A DNA stretch of 64,000 nucleotides from Prochlorococcus sp. AG-402-G10 (lineage in GTDB: Bacteria; Cyanobacteriota; Cyanobacteriia; PCC-6307; Cyanobiaceae). Below are positions 7,035 to 15,643 of the stretch, piece by piece (positions within the stretch are counted from its first letter, which is position 1; the number at the start of each line of letters is the position of its first letter). Where the stretch lies: NCBI GenBank assembly GCA_003279445.1, contig QCHT01000006.1, positions 1-64,000 of the forward strand, written 5' to 3'. The notes beneath the pieces are model-generated. The model was not told the origin of the DNA, made no database searches, and was given only the letters and a program-made list of their open reading frames with translations. Made by a program: the position numbers and the translations under genes.

Positions 7035-9371
7035 CTACTTGGGCTCGCTTAGTGGTAAAAGGCACTTGTCTGAGTCACAACCTGCTGGACCTGCCTCTAT
7101 TAACTCTCCCTTGTCATAGCGGCTTAAAGCCTCAAAGAAATTGTTGCTTACTCTTCTTCTATAAACCTCTGATTGAAGCTTCTTATATGTTTCTAAATCG
7201 ATTGGCTCAAACGGTAGCCTTGGAAAAGTTGCATTTGCATCAAACCTTGCAAGCAATGCTGCGGAGATATACCCTTTATTCTCTTTTATAGATTTATATA
7301 TTGCTTCTGATAAAGGTTGTATCTCGTCTTCACGAAACTCTATCGTTGCTGAAGTGTTGTGTTCGGTGTAATTACTTTGAACTTGCATGTAGAAATCAAA
7401 TTGGGCAAGTGCTGAGAAATTATTAATTTCGATTTCGTCAGCTCCTGGGAGGTTTGCCCAGCTAACTTCTGTTGGAATTTCAACCAACCATTCTGTACAT
7501 TTTGGGTCAAAGGGATTATCAAGAAGTCTTCCATTCTCGTCTTTGTCAGATTGCGAAGGAACAATTGAATAGCCATAGTCCATACAAGCCATTGCTACTG
7601 GATCGCTTTTTCTAAAGGTGATTCTTCTGATAAATCTTTGTGCTTTTGGGGGATGCCATCCTGGAGCAGCTCCTGTCAGCAGACTTTTGGTACCAGCTGG
7701 TTGGACTGTTGTGCATCTATTGGGCCTACGTAAATTGTGCTTATCACAGTATTCCCAAACTGTTTGATTAACTATATCTTTCCATTCTTTTAAAAATTTT
7801 GCTTCTTGGGTTTTAAAGTTTTTACCTTCCTCTGAATCTGGCCTTCCTGCTTCCCACCATTTAAGCCATGGAGTACCAAAAGCATGAACAAAAAAGTCAA
7901 ATAGTCCGGTAAAGCTAACTCCCACAATTGGGTCGAAAGATCTACTTTCCCTATATCGAGCAACTTCAAAGCGATGATTAAGTAAGCAGGCTACAGATAG
8001 GCCTGCTGCTTTAAAAGCTTTGGCTTGTCCTTCTTTGTCTGATGGTTTTATTTGATTGAGATGTACTTCAGCGAGATTGCAGTGAAAATCAGCCCCAAGT
8101 ATTTCCCCACATGGATTAAGGCCATATCTACTAAGACGATGTTCAATTTCTTTTTGAGATATTGGCCCGTGTTGATCTTGTAGCCATTTTTTGGCTTCTT
8201 CTTTACCTTGATCGCAATAGATTTCGATAAATTCTTCGCGGAGTTCCTTGGTAGTTAGAAGATCAGAGTTAGATCGAGCTATAGCTTCTGGTGCGAATTG
8301 GATAGCTCCTTCACCGGAATGAAATTGCCTTATTACTGCTTCATTGATTTCTTTGAGTGTTGGTCGTGTGTGATAAACACGGGTATGATTGGCCATTCGA
8401 AGGGCATCTCTCTTAGGGTCAATCCGCCAGTTTCCGTCTTGATCTTGTTGCCATAGATTTTCTTTTGCAGAAGCGGCAAGGGAATCGTTGGAAGTAAATT
8501 GACGCATCCCTGCACTTCTCCGAATATTGCCTGCAACGATTGTGACAGCAGCCTCGTCGATAAGTAGGCAGCATTCGACTGAAGTAAGTTGCCTCCCAAT
8601 ACCTCTTGAAAGTATCCCAGCTACGCGAGGATAAAGGTCTTTTAATTTTACTGGATTAGCCATGCCACCAAAGCCTTTTAGGGATTCACCTGCTGGCCTA
8701 ATGTCGTTCAAATCAATTGTTACTTCAACCTCTTCTCCTTTGAATTGAGGATCGCTGCTCAATTCAAGAAGTATTTGATAGCTATCTACCCATCCTCTAC
8801 GGCTATCTCCTACTTTGATTAATACTTTGTTGCCTGTAATTTCCGAAGTAGTTTTTTCATTCCTGTCATTAGGTTTAGTGACTCCTATCTCAGATACAGA
8901 ATTTATTTTTATTGAATTAAGAATAATCGGAAGTTTATTAATTAAATTAGGCTCAATAATTGCACCTGTTCCACATCCCATCATTGCTAAGTCCATCATT
9001 AGCCCAAAGGCTTCCCAATCCACAAGATTGGTCGAAGTGCAGTTATATGCTCCTGAGAAGTTCTTCTCTTTGTTAATCCAATCAGTCCCTCCTATCCAAA
9101 GCCAACGTCCTGAAGGGAGCGCTTTCTTTTCTTCTTGCATTTGGGCCATTAATTTCAATTCGTCTTCCGAGAGATTTCCTAGTTGACGTAATCCTTCCAG
9201 GTTCCTCTCACTTACTTGTTCCCAACTCTCTCGACCCAAAGGTGTCTTTCGACTGTATGTTCTATAAAAGACTGGGTTTGCAGCAGGTGCTGTAGATGGG
9301 AAAGAATGGGAATTTCCATTATTAATTGACCCAGTGGACCTAGTTGTTTGTGTGTTAGCTGCTAGAGACAA
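7035..9371 (-). CDS. nrdJ: Class II (adenosylcobalamin-dependent) ribonucleotide reductase
   Basis: This enzyme reduces ribonucleoside triphosphates to deoxyribonucleotides using an adenosylcobalamin-derived radical, and it works with or without oxygen. The core NPCGEILGADFHCNL carries the radical Cys, Glu and partner Cys. GAYNCTSTNL holds the other redox Cys. The C-terminal CDSDKC is the swinging disulfide pair. No intein is present. The open frame runs to a TTG at 9425 with an ATG at 9410. I favour the TTG at 9371 (MSLAANTQTTRSTGS), giving 778 aa, close to the family length and leaving room for a divergent promoter. Dependence on B12 fits picocyanobacteria, which make pseudocobalamin. Confidence 0.95.
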   Translation of the reverse strand: MSLAANTQTTRSTGSINNGNSHSFPSTAPAANPVFYRTYSRKTPLGRESWEQVSERNLEGLRQLGNLSEDELKLMAQMQEEKKALPSGRWLWIGGTDWINKEKNFSGAYNCTSTNLVDWEAFGLMMDLAMMGCGTGAIIEPNLINKLPIILNSIKINSVSEIGVTKPNDRNEKTTSEITGNKVLIKVGDSRRGWVDSYQILLELSSDPQFKGEEVEVTIDLNDIRPAGESLKGFGGMANPVKLKDLYPRVAGILSRGIGRQLTSVECCLLIDEAAVTIVAGNIRRSAGMRQFTSNDSLAASAKENLWQQDQDGNWRIDPKRDALRMANHTRVYHTRPTLKEINEAVIRQFHSGEGAIQFAPEAIARSNSDLLTTKELREEFIEIYCDQGKEEAKKWLQDQHGPISQKEIEHRLSRYGLNPCGEILGADFHCNLAEVHLNQIKPSDKEGQAKAFKAAGLSVACLLNHRFEVARYRESRSFDPIVGVSFTGLFDFFVHAFGTPWLKWWEAGRPDSEEGKNFKTQEAKFLKEWKDIVNQTVWEYCDKHNLRRPNRCTTVQPAGTKSLLTGAAPGWHPPKAQRFIRRITFRKSDPVAMACMDYGYSIVPSQSDKDENGRLLDNPFDPKCTEWLVEIPTEVSWANLPGADEIEINNFSALAQFDFYMQVQSNYTEHNTSATIEFREDEIQPLSEAIYKSIKENKGYISAALLARFDANATFPRLPFEPIDLETYKKLQSEVYRRRVSNNFFEALSRYDKGELIEAGPAGCDSDKCLLPLSEPK

Positions 9372-9391
9372 GATCTTTATATCTGTAAGTA

Positions 9392-9421
9392 TTACGCACG
9401 CTAACGCCATCGCTAGCGTAA
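9392..9421. promoter_or_regulatory. GC-rich imperfect inverted repeat in the nrdJ/methyltransferase divergent region
   Basis: The outer arms TTACGC and GCGTAA (9392-9397 and 9416-9421) enclose further GCTA/TAGC pairs, in sharp contrast to the AT-rich surroundings. If nrdJ starts at 9371, this lies between the two divergent starts and could be an operator. It does not resemble the NrdR box. If nrdJ starts at 9425 it would be coding. Confidence 0.3.
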
Positions 9422-9515
9422 GCAACTTTTGTTTACCACCATTGACAGTGTCAGTGCCAAAACATTCATTTTCCCAGGAGTTACTCCTTTGTTACGTATA
9501 AAAGAACCTGAACTC

Positions 9516-10184
9516 ATGATTGAGTTGGAACAAGTGAAAGTGTATTCCAGGACTGACTTTTCAGATAGTGATGGGAAGATGGTCTCTCGATTGTCTGAAT
9601 TTATTAAAGAATCTAAAAAAAATCTGCAAAGAAAATCTATTTTTATTGATCTGGGATGTGGACCTGGGAATATTACAGAAAGATTAGCTGCTCATTGGCC
9701 TGAATCAACTGTTGTGGGTATTGACGGTTCATTAGAGATGCTAAAACTTGCCAAGGAAAGGCAGGTTTTAGTCAAGAAAATTTCTTCTTTAAAAGGGCTT
9801 TCATATATAAAGCAGGATATTTCGACTCTATCGGTAGGTCAATTCAGCCTCCCTAATCTTGCGGATGTGGTTGTTAGTAATAGCTTCATTCACCATGTTC
9901 ATGATTTTAATGATTTTCTTAAAGCCCTAAAGGCTATTTCTAAGGAAGGGACTTTGTTTTTTCATCGTGATTTGCGTAGACCATTGACTTTTGATATTGC
10001 TTTAGAACTTCAGCAGAAATACCTTCCAAAAGCTCACCCGATCATGATTAGGGACTTTCTCTCATCTTTAAAAGCTGCTTATACAGCTGAGGAAGTTGTA
10101 GATTATCTTGAGAAAAGCAATTGGAAGAGTTATAAGGTTATTGAAGTTGGCGATCGTTATTTAGACATAATAGGAATTAACTAA
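9516..10184 (+). CDS. Class I SAM-dependent methyltransferase
   Basis: 222 aa from the ATG at 9516 (MIELEQVKVYSRTDF). The frame extends to 9429, but that segment lies in the nrdJ promoter region. Motif I is FIDLGCGPGNITERLA, followed by VVGIDGSLEMLKLAK, ADVVVSNSFIHHVHDF and a later hydrophobic strand. This is the layout of class I Rossmann-fold methyltransferases (Methyltransf_11/25 type). The substrate is unknown. The acceptor could be a small molecule such as a quinone or tetrapyrrole, but nothing here decides. It is convergent with the M16 gene. Confidence 0.8.
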   Translation: MIELEQVKVYSRTDFSDSDGKMVSRLSEFIKESKKNLQRKSIFIDLGCGPGNITERLAAHWPESTVVGIDGSLEMLKLAKERQVLVKKISSLKGLSYIKQDISTLSVGQFSLPNLADVVVSNSFIHHVHDFNDFLKALKAISKEGTLFFHRDLRRPLTFDIALELQQKYLPKAHPIMIRDFLSSLKAAYTAEEVVDYLEKSNWKSYKVIEVGDRYLDIIGIN

Positions 10185-10244
10185 TGCCTATTATGTAACT
10201 GAAATTAATTAGAAATGATTTATCTCAAGAGGTATGATCTTGCT

Positions 10245-11504
10245 TTAATTATAATTTTCAATCCAAAAATCACGTAATTGATTAAGCTTATTTTCAGGTC
10301 CACATAAGCTAAGGATAGGCCACTTTAAGTAAAGATCTGAGACACGTATAATGTCTTCCTTGGTAATTGAATCAATTAATTTAAGAATTTCTAAATCATA
10401 ATTTTCATCTATATTTAGTCCTATTAAATGAGCTTTTCTTTCTGCTCTTTGAGAAATAGTTTGAGAATTATTTGCATAATTATATTGGAACTTGGATTTC
10501 GCTAGCTTTAACTCCTCATTAGAAAGTAAGGAATACTGAAGGTTATTCCAACATTTTCTAATAAGAATTAGTGTTTCCATTGCTTTATCTTTGCTAGAAG
10601 AAGCATGAATTATAAATGGGGCATTAAGTTCTCTTACTGGGTAATAAATACCAACATCATAAGTTAATCCCTTCTCTTCTCTTAAAATATTAAAAAGAAC
10701 ACTTGACATCCCAGAACCTAAATGACAGCTTAGTATACGAAGAGCGATATCATCAGGGTGTGAATGTGGAATAGTAGTCGATCCTAGAATTATAACAACT
10801 TGTTTAGTATCTTGAGGCGTAATTACTATAGACTTATCGGCATTAAAATTATTTGCTTTTTTAAAGTCATCTGAAATACTTTTCCCCATTTTCTTGTTGG
10901 GGTTGTGATTCATGACTTTTAGATCTTTTACGTAAGTATCTATATTTGCGGGCAGAGACCCTGAAATTACAATTACCTTTTGCCGTGAAAGTATTTTCTC
11001 TGATATTGAAGTAAGATCACTTCTTGTGATTGTTTTAAGATCCTTTATTGAGCCGATTACCTCTTGACTGTACGGATGGTTCTGATAGGCAATCTCTTTC
11101 CATTTATTTAATGCAACGATAAATTGATTCTCTTTTTGACGATTAATAGCTTGAATCGATAATTGCCTTTCCAAATCTATTTGTTCTTTCTCTAGTCTTG
11201 GCTCCAGAATTATCCATTTTAGCAGTGGCAGTAGGTCATTGCTCCCCTCCTCAGTGCATTTGAGTGAAATCATTATTCCATCTTCATAGGTTTCAGATAA
11301 AAGAACAGCTCCTAAACCTTCTACAAGATCTGCTAACTGAAGATTGTTGTATGGACCGCAACCTCTGATCAGCAACGATCCTAAAAGACTATGAAGCCCT
11401 TTCTTATTAATTGGATCAGCTCTACTTCCATCTCTAATCCAAATTTTTGCAGAAAGAATCCCAGGTGATCTGCAAGGACTTAAATAAACATCTAATGAAT
11501 TCAT
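10245..11504 (-). CDS. M16 family peptidase-like protein, non-catalytic subunit
   Basis: 419 aa with the M16 fold. The N-terminal half should carry HXXEH but has KKGLHSLLGSLLIRG, so the zinc ligands and catalytic Glu are missing. The C-terminal half has the M16 hallmark SSVLFNILREEKGLTYDVGIYY. It begins 16 bases after the stop of the catalytic M16 gene, so the two are almost certainly an operon encoding a heterodimer. That matches the known pattern of bacterial M16B pairs, in which one subunit keeps the zinc site and the other supplies the R/Y substrate-binding pair. The substrate is unknown; peptide turnover is likely. Confidence 0.85.
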   Translation of the reverse strand: MNSLDVYLSPCRSPGILSAKIWIRDGSRADPINKKGLHSLLGSLLIRGCGPYNNLQLADLVEGLGAVLLSETYEDGIMISLKCTEEGSNDLLPLLKWIILEPRLEKEQIDLERQLSIQAINRQKENQFIVALNKWKEIAYQNHPYSQEVIGSIKDLKTITRSDLTSISEKILSRQKVIVISGSLPANIDTYVKDLKVMNHNPNKKMGKSISDDFKKANNFNADKSIVITPQDTKQVVIILGSTTIPHSHPDDIALRILSCHLGSGMSSVLFNILREEKGLTYDVGIYYPVRELNAPFIIHASSSKDKAMETLILIRKCWNNLQYSLLSNEELKLAKSKFQYNYANNSQTISQRAERKAHLIGLNIDENYDLEILKLIDSITKEDIIRVSDLYLKWPILSLCGPENKLNQLRDFWIENYN

Positions 11505-11520
11505 TTAATTATCTCTATTA

Positions 11521-12780
11521 TTAAAACTTTTTTGGTTTTGCAATAAGAGTAAAGTTATTTTCAGGTTGTAGAACTTTAAATATTTCTTGTTGAATGTTGC
11601 AGCTTTCCCAATATTTAAGATGCTCCAAAGGCTGTAACAGTGATTGATGGCGTCCCCATAGAGCTTGTGAAGCAGTAATACCAGCAATCTGAGAAGGAAG
11701 TTCTAAGCTATAGCAAAGACTATTCCTGACCATTTGCTTTGCTTTTTCTATTTCTTTTTTGGGAGGGCTATGCCTTAAAAGTTTTAGAAGGATTTTATGG
11801 ATTTCTTTTTCTACAGTTTCTAGATTCTCAACCAAGCAACAAGCTTCTAAAATAACAAGTCCACCTTGCTCTAAGGATGTAATTTCCATTTCAATCGATT
11901 CAACAATCTTTAAATTTTCCCGAAGATGATTCACTAGTCTACTTGTTCTACCTTCTGCTAGAAGGGTAGTTGCTAAATCAGCTCCTATGATCATTAATTG
12001 ATCTTTAGCTGGAGGCAGGGACCAAGCCATCAAAATTCTTGCAGACTCTAGTCTCGGAATTTCTATTTCCTTTCGTCCTAGCCTAAAATTAAGCACTTGT
12101 TTTGTAGTTGTTTCTTTGGAATCATATTTTTTTATTTTGGATAGATCACTGTTTTGCAAAATCACCTGAATGTTTTTAGGAATGAAGCCAGCTATAGATA
12201 AGGAGAGGTTTTCAGGTTGATATCGTCTTATGTGAAAGAAATTCATATCTTTGGGCTTACTTGAAATTAATGATTTTTCGAAACCTAAAATGGATCTTCC
12301 ATATGGATGCCCAGGCCAGCAATTTTCTAATAGAGCCTGAAAAATCTGCTCCTCAGGTTGGTCTTGATACTGCGCCATTTCCTCTAAGACGACAGCTCTT
12401 TCTAATGAATATTGTTCTTTTTTTAATGAAGGAGTTAAGACAATATTGAGGAGAAGATCTATAGCTTTAGTTAGTTCTTTTGGTGGGATGAGAACGTAAT
12501 AATGCACATCATCTAGTCCTGTTGCAGCATTGCTACTTCCTCCTAAAGCCTCAATTTGTTTGTCAAATTCACCAGCTTGTAATTGCCTGCTGCCTTTGAA
12601 GATCATATGTTCTAAGAAATGAGCTAAGCCTTCTTCTCCTTCTTCTTCGTAGTAACTGCCACCTTTACACCAGATATCAAGACAAGTTAAAGGAGCATCA
12701 GGAATATGAGCCGTTACACAGCTAATATTATTTTGAAGAGTAAAATGTCTAATTTTCGGTGTTTGGATAGATTTTTTCAG
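11521..12780 (-). CDS. M16 family zinc metallopeptidase, catalytic subunit, without a canonical start codon
   Basis: The zinc motif HFLEH lies just upstream of the first ATG (12606), so that ATG cannot be the true start. Homologous coding continues upstream through SYYEEEGEEGLAHFLEH and LTCLDIWCKGG to about LKKSIQTPKIRH. A TGA at 12790-12792 then blocks the frame. Between that stop and HFLEH there is no ATG, GTG or TTG. The best candidate in frame is CTG at 12780, used here provisionally. An ATG at 12801 reads M-E-L-stop in the same frame. A downstream Glu (RAVVLEEMAQYQDQPE) supplies the third zinc ligand. It is the catalytic partner of the gene at 10245. Confidence 0.8.
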   Translation of the reverse strand: MKKSIQTPKIRHFTLQNNISCVTAHIPDAPLTCLDIWCKGGSYYEEEGEEGLAHFLEHMIFKGSRQLQAGEFDKQIEALGGSSNAATGLDDVHYYVLIPPKELTKAIDLLLNIVLTPSLKKEQYSLERAVVLEEMAQYQDQPEEQIFQALLENCWPGHPYGRSILGFEKSLISSKPKDMNFFHIRRYQPENLSLSIAGFIPKNIQVILQNSDLSKIKKYDSKETTTKQVLNFRLGRKEIEIPRLESARILMAWSLPPAKDQLMIIGADLATTLLAEGRTSRLVNHLRENLKIVESIEMEITSLEQGGLVILEACCLVENLETVEKEIHKILLKLLRHSPPKKEIEKAKQMVRNSLCYSLELPSQIAGITASQALWGRHQSLLQPLEHLKYWESCNIQQEIFKVLQPENNFTLIAKPKKF

Positions 12781-12852
12781 AGTTGAATATCAAAGTTCCA
12801 TTGTGAACCTTTTTCGCATAGTGTTGTGTAAATGTTTGCATAATCTTTTCCT

Positions 12853-13560
12853 CTGAATCCCTTTTTAGAGTCAGTTGCAGATCGGATTAGAGAACGGGCG
12901 AAGGGCTTGACAGATGTTGAGCCTTTAGAGCTTGCTCCTGATTTAAGAAATATATATGGAAAATTAGGAGGAGATGATCTTGTAATTGTTAATGAATTGC
13001 ACCAGGCGAAAGGTTTTCGGAAACTTCATATAGAGACGGCAGTTCTTGGATCTTCTCTCGACATTCTTCATGCTGTATTTTTTCCTGATCCCCTCTTTGA
13101 TTTACCTATTTTCGGGGTAGACCTGGTTGCTGTCCCTGGCACCATTTCAGCGGCGATAGTTGATTTGTCTCCTGTCGGGAACTCTCTTCCTGTCTTTATT
13201 AAAAATGAGTTAATCAAATTAGAAACCCCTTCGTTCAAATCAGTCAGAAAAATTCCTGAATGGGGAGACATCTTTTCCCCTTATGTACAATTCATAAGCC
13301 CAAAAGATTCATTGGAGAATGAGTATTTTTTGAACTTAGTGGATCAATTTTTGAAGATACTTATTACTTATTCAGAGTCCATAAGACCAGACTCAATAAA
13401 TGATCCCAAGACTATTGAAAGATATAGGAAACAGGTTTATTATTGTTTTCAGCAGAAACGCAACGATAAGACGCGTAATGTTTTAGCTAAGATTTTTGGT
13501 TTAGACTGGGCCAATAAGTACATTGATAAAGTCCTTTTTGATTCCCCACTTCGTACTTAA
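12853..13560 (+). CDS. pcyA: Phycocyanobilin:ferredoxin oxidoreductase, N-terminal start unclear
   Basis: PcyA reduces biliverdin to phycocyanobilin with electrons from ferredoxin. The active-site block is ILHAVFFPDPLFDLPIFGVD, with the conserved His and Asp, and the C-terminus QQKRNDKTRNVLAKIFG is typical. The first standard start is TTG at 12907. However, the upstream residues LNPFLESVADRIRERAKG match the N-terminal helix of Synechocystis PcyA (LNPMIQQLALAIAAS) and must be coding. Above them the frame is closed by TAA at 12841-12843, and only CTG (12853) is available. ATG at 12832 reads M-F-A-stop in frame. In picocyanobacteria PcyA supplies bilins for phycoerythrin remnants or signalling. 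Confidence 0.9.
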   Translation: MNPFLESVADRIRERAKGLTDVEPLELAPDLRNIYGKLGGDDLVIVNELHQAKGFRKLHIETAVLGSSLDILHAVFFPDPLFDLPIFGVDLVAVPGTISAAIVDLSPVGNSLPVFIKNELIKLETPSFKSVRKIPEWGDIFSPYVQFISPKDSLENEYFLNLVDQFLKILITYSESIRPDSINDPKTIERYRKQVYYCFQQKRNDKTRNVLAKIFGLDWANKYIDKVLFDSPLRT

Positions 13561-13572
13561 TATTTAAAGAAA

Positions 13573-14466
13573 TTGAAGCGTTTTTTTCTACCTAGTTTTG
13601 TTTTTCTTGTATTTGTGAGTTCCTTCATGATTGGAAGGAAATTAACTTTTAAAGAAGAGTCTTCTCTCTCAGCAGAGGTCGTTAGGCCTATTGAGGCTGT
13701 TGCGGCTTTAGGACAACTATCACCCTTAGGACAAGTCAGAAAGCTTGCAGCTCCAATAAGCGGCTTTGGTGGATCACCTAGAATAAAAGAATTATTGATT
13801 CAAGAAGGTGAACAGGTTAAAGAAGGTCAAGTTCTCGCCATCTTTGATAACCAGCCCAAAATCTTGGCAGATTTACAAATTGCAAGAGCGCGTTTAGATA
13901 TAATTAATGAAAAAATAATTGCTCAGAAAAGAGAATTAAATAGATATAAAGAATCTGTTCTTCAAGGTGCTTCTCCAAAGGTTCTTCTAGATGAAAAGAA
14001 TGATTTATTGATTGAATTATTGGGCTTTAGTAAAGAAACTAATGCGGAAATAAGCTCACTTGAAGTAGATCTTTTCGATAGTAAATTAAGGAGCCCTATA
14101 GATGGCGTTATTCTAAAAGTATACACTCGAGAAGGTGAAAGGCCAGGGGAGGATGGCGTCCTCCAAGTTGGATCTGTTCAGAGAATGGAAGCTCTTATAG
14201 AAGTATATGAATCTGATATAAGCAGAGTATTTCTTGGTCAGAATGTTTCACTAACTAGTGAAAATGGCGGTTTCAATGGAAGTCTTAATGGTCGTGTTAA
14301 TCAAATCAGTCCTAGAGTTAGCCAAAGAGTTGTTTTGGCTACTGACCCAACGGGAGATGCAGATGCAAGGATTGTGGAAGTTCGAGTCATTCTTGATCCG
14401 AGTTCAGCATTGCTAGTCGATCGATTTACGGGGATGAAAGTAATAGCAAGGTTTAAGCCGCTTTGA
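13573..14466 (+). CDS. devB: DevB-like periplasmic membrane-fusion protein of an ABC exporter
   Basis: 297 aa from a TTG start (MKRFFLPSFVFLVFVSSFMI, a signal anchor). The HlyD-type layout is visible: a first lipoyl half (EGEQVKEGQVLAIFDNQP), a short coiled coil (ARARLDIINEKIIAQKRELN), a second lipoyl half (SPIDGVILKVYTREGE) and a beta-barrel region. It bridges DevC to an outer-membrane channel. In Anabaena, DevBCA exports heterocyst glycolipids; this unicellular organism makes no heterocysts, so the substrate is unknown, probably a lipid or small hydrophobic molecule. Its last four bases overlap devC (TTGA). Confidence 0.85.
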   Translation: MKRFFLPSFVFLVFVSSFMIGRKLTFKEESSLSAEVVRPIEAVAALGQLSPLGQVRKLAAPISGFGGSPRIKELLIQEGEQVKEGQVLAIFDNQPKILADLQIARARLDIINEKIIAQKRELNRYKESVLQGASPKVLLDEKNDLLIELLGFSKETNAEISSLEVDLFDSKLRSPIDGVILKVYTREGERPGEDGVLQVGSVQRMEALIEVYESDISRVFLGQNVSLTSENGGFNGSLNGRVNQISPRVSQRVVLATDPTGDADARIVEVRVILDPSSALLVDRFTGMKVIARFKPL

Positions 14467-15635
14467 AATTGAATTTCTTGCAAGATCGGAAAATTCCTTT
14501 GGCTTGGTTGCTTCTAACAAGACAGCCTCTTCGATTATTGGTTGCTATAGCAGGGATTTGTTTTGCAGGTATTCTCATGTTTATGCAACTTGGTTTTAGA
14601 GATGGTTTGTTTGATGCAAGTGTCACTGTTCACAAGTTGTTTGATGCAGATTTGGTATTAGTAAGCCCTCGATCTATGAGTTCAATCAGCATGAGTGGTT
14701 TTCCTCGGAGAAGGCTTGTTCAAGCAATGGCTCATAAAGATGTAATAGGAACAACGCCAGTGAATTGGAATTTTTTACTTTGGCGAAACCCTCAAACTCT
14801 TTCTACAAGAGCAATATTAGCCTTGGGGTTTGAACCAGGTAGTCCATTACTTATTGATCCAAATTTTGGAGAGAAAGCACAAAGTTTAAAGAACTCTGGA
14901 CGAGTTTTGTTTGATGATCTTTCAAGACAGGAATTTGGACCTGTCTCGGAGTGGTTTTCAGAAGGAAGAATTGTAGAAACAGAAGTTGCTGGAAAGAGAG
15001 TACGCGTAGCCGGATTAGTAAGTTTAGGACCATCTTTTGGTGCAGATGGCAATTTAATTACAAGTAGAGAAACTTTCCTTAAATTGCTGCCAAGCACTCC
15101 TCCAGGAAGTATTGAGATTGGCTTGGTTAGATTGAGTGCTGAAGCAGACCATGCAAAAGTTTTGAGGTCTTTGTCTGCAAGCTTGCCTAATGATGTGAAA
15201 GTTTTGACAAGACAAGAATTTATTGATTTTGAAAAAAATTATTGGCGAACAAGTACGTCTATAGGATTTATTTTTACATTAGGTGCAGCAATGGGTTTTG
15301 TTGTTGGATGTGTAATTGTTTATCAGATTCTTTATAGCGATGTAAGCGATCATTTGGCTGAGTATGCAACATTAATGGCTATGGGATATAGGCTGAGAAC
15401 TTTGTTTGGAGTAGTTGCTAGAGAAGGAATATTCCTTGCTGTTTTGGGATATGTGCCAGCATATTTATCAGGTCAAGCTTTATACGCTTTGGTGAGAAGC
15501 TCAACAAAACTTCCCGTAGCAATGGATCCTCAGAGGACTTTTTTGGTTTTCTTTTTGATTCTATTTATGTGTATGGCATCAGCTTCAGTTGCTATGAGAA
15601 GACTCGTAGATGCTGATCCAGCTGATATTTTTTAG
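14463..15635 (+). CDS. devC: DevC-like ABC exporter permease
   Basis: 390 aa, with a TTG start overlapping the devB stop by four bases. It has an N-terminal membrane helix (PLRLLVAIAGICFAGILMFM), a large periplasmic domain, and three C-terminal helices (IGFIFTLGAAMGFVVGCVIV, a second around VAREGIFLAVLGYVPAYLSG, and FLVFFLILFMCMASASVAM). This is the FtsX/MacB-type permease topology. It pairs with DevA for ATP-driven export and with DevB in the periplasm. The order B-C-A and the tight coupling are the standard dev operon arrangement. Confidence 0.88.
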   Translation: MKLNFLQDRKIPLAWLLLTRQPLRLLVAIAGICFAGILMFMQLGFRDGLFDASVTVHKLFDADLVLVSPRSMSSISMSGFPRRRLVQAMAHKDVIGTTPVNWNFLLWRNPQTLSTRAILALGFEPGSPLLIDPNFGEKAQSLKNSGRVLFDDLSRQEFGPVSEWFSEGRIVETEVAGKRVRVAGLVSLGPSFGADGNLITSRETFLKLLPSTPPGSIEIGLVRLSAEADHAKVLRSLSASLPNDVKVLTRQEFIDFEKNYWRTSTSIGFIFTLGAAMGFVVGCVIVYQILYSDVSDHLAEYATLMAMGYRLRTLFGVVAREGIFLAVLGYVPAYLSGQALYALVRSSTKLPVAMDPQRTFLVFFLILFMCMASASVAMRRLVDADPADIF

Positions 15636-15643
15636 TAAGGAGA

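Noticed and set aside
7013-7291. Plus-strand frame of 92 codons inside nrdJ
   Set aside because: It lies wholly against the strongly supported nrdJ C-terminus and resembles no protein family.
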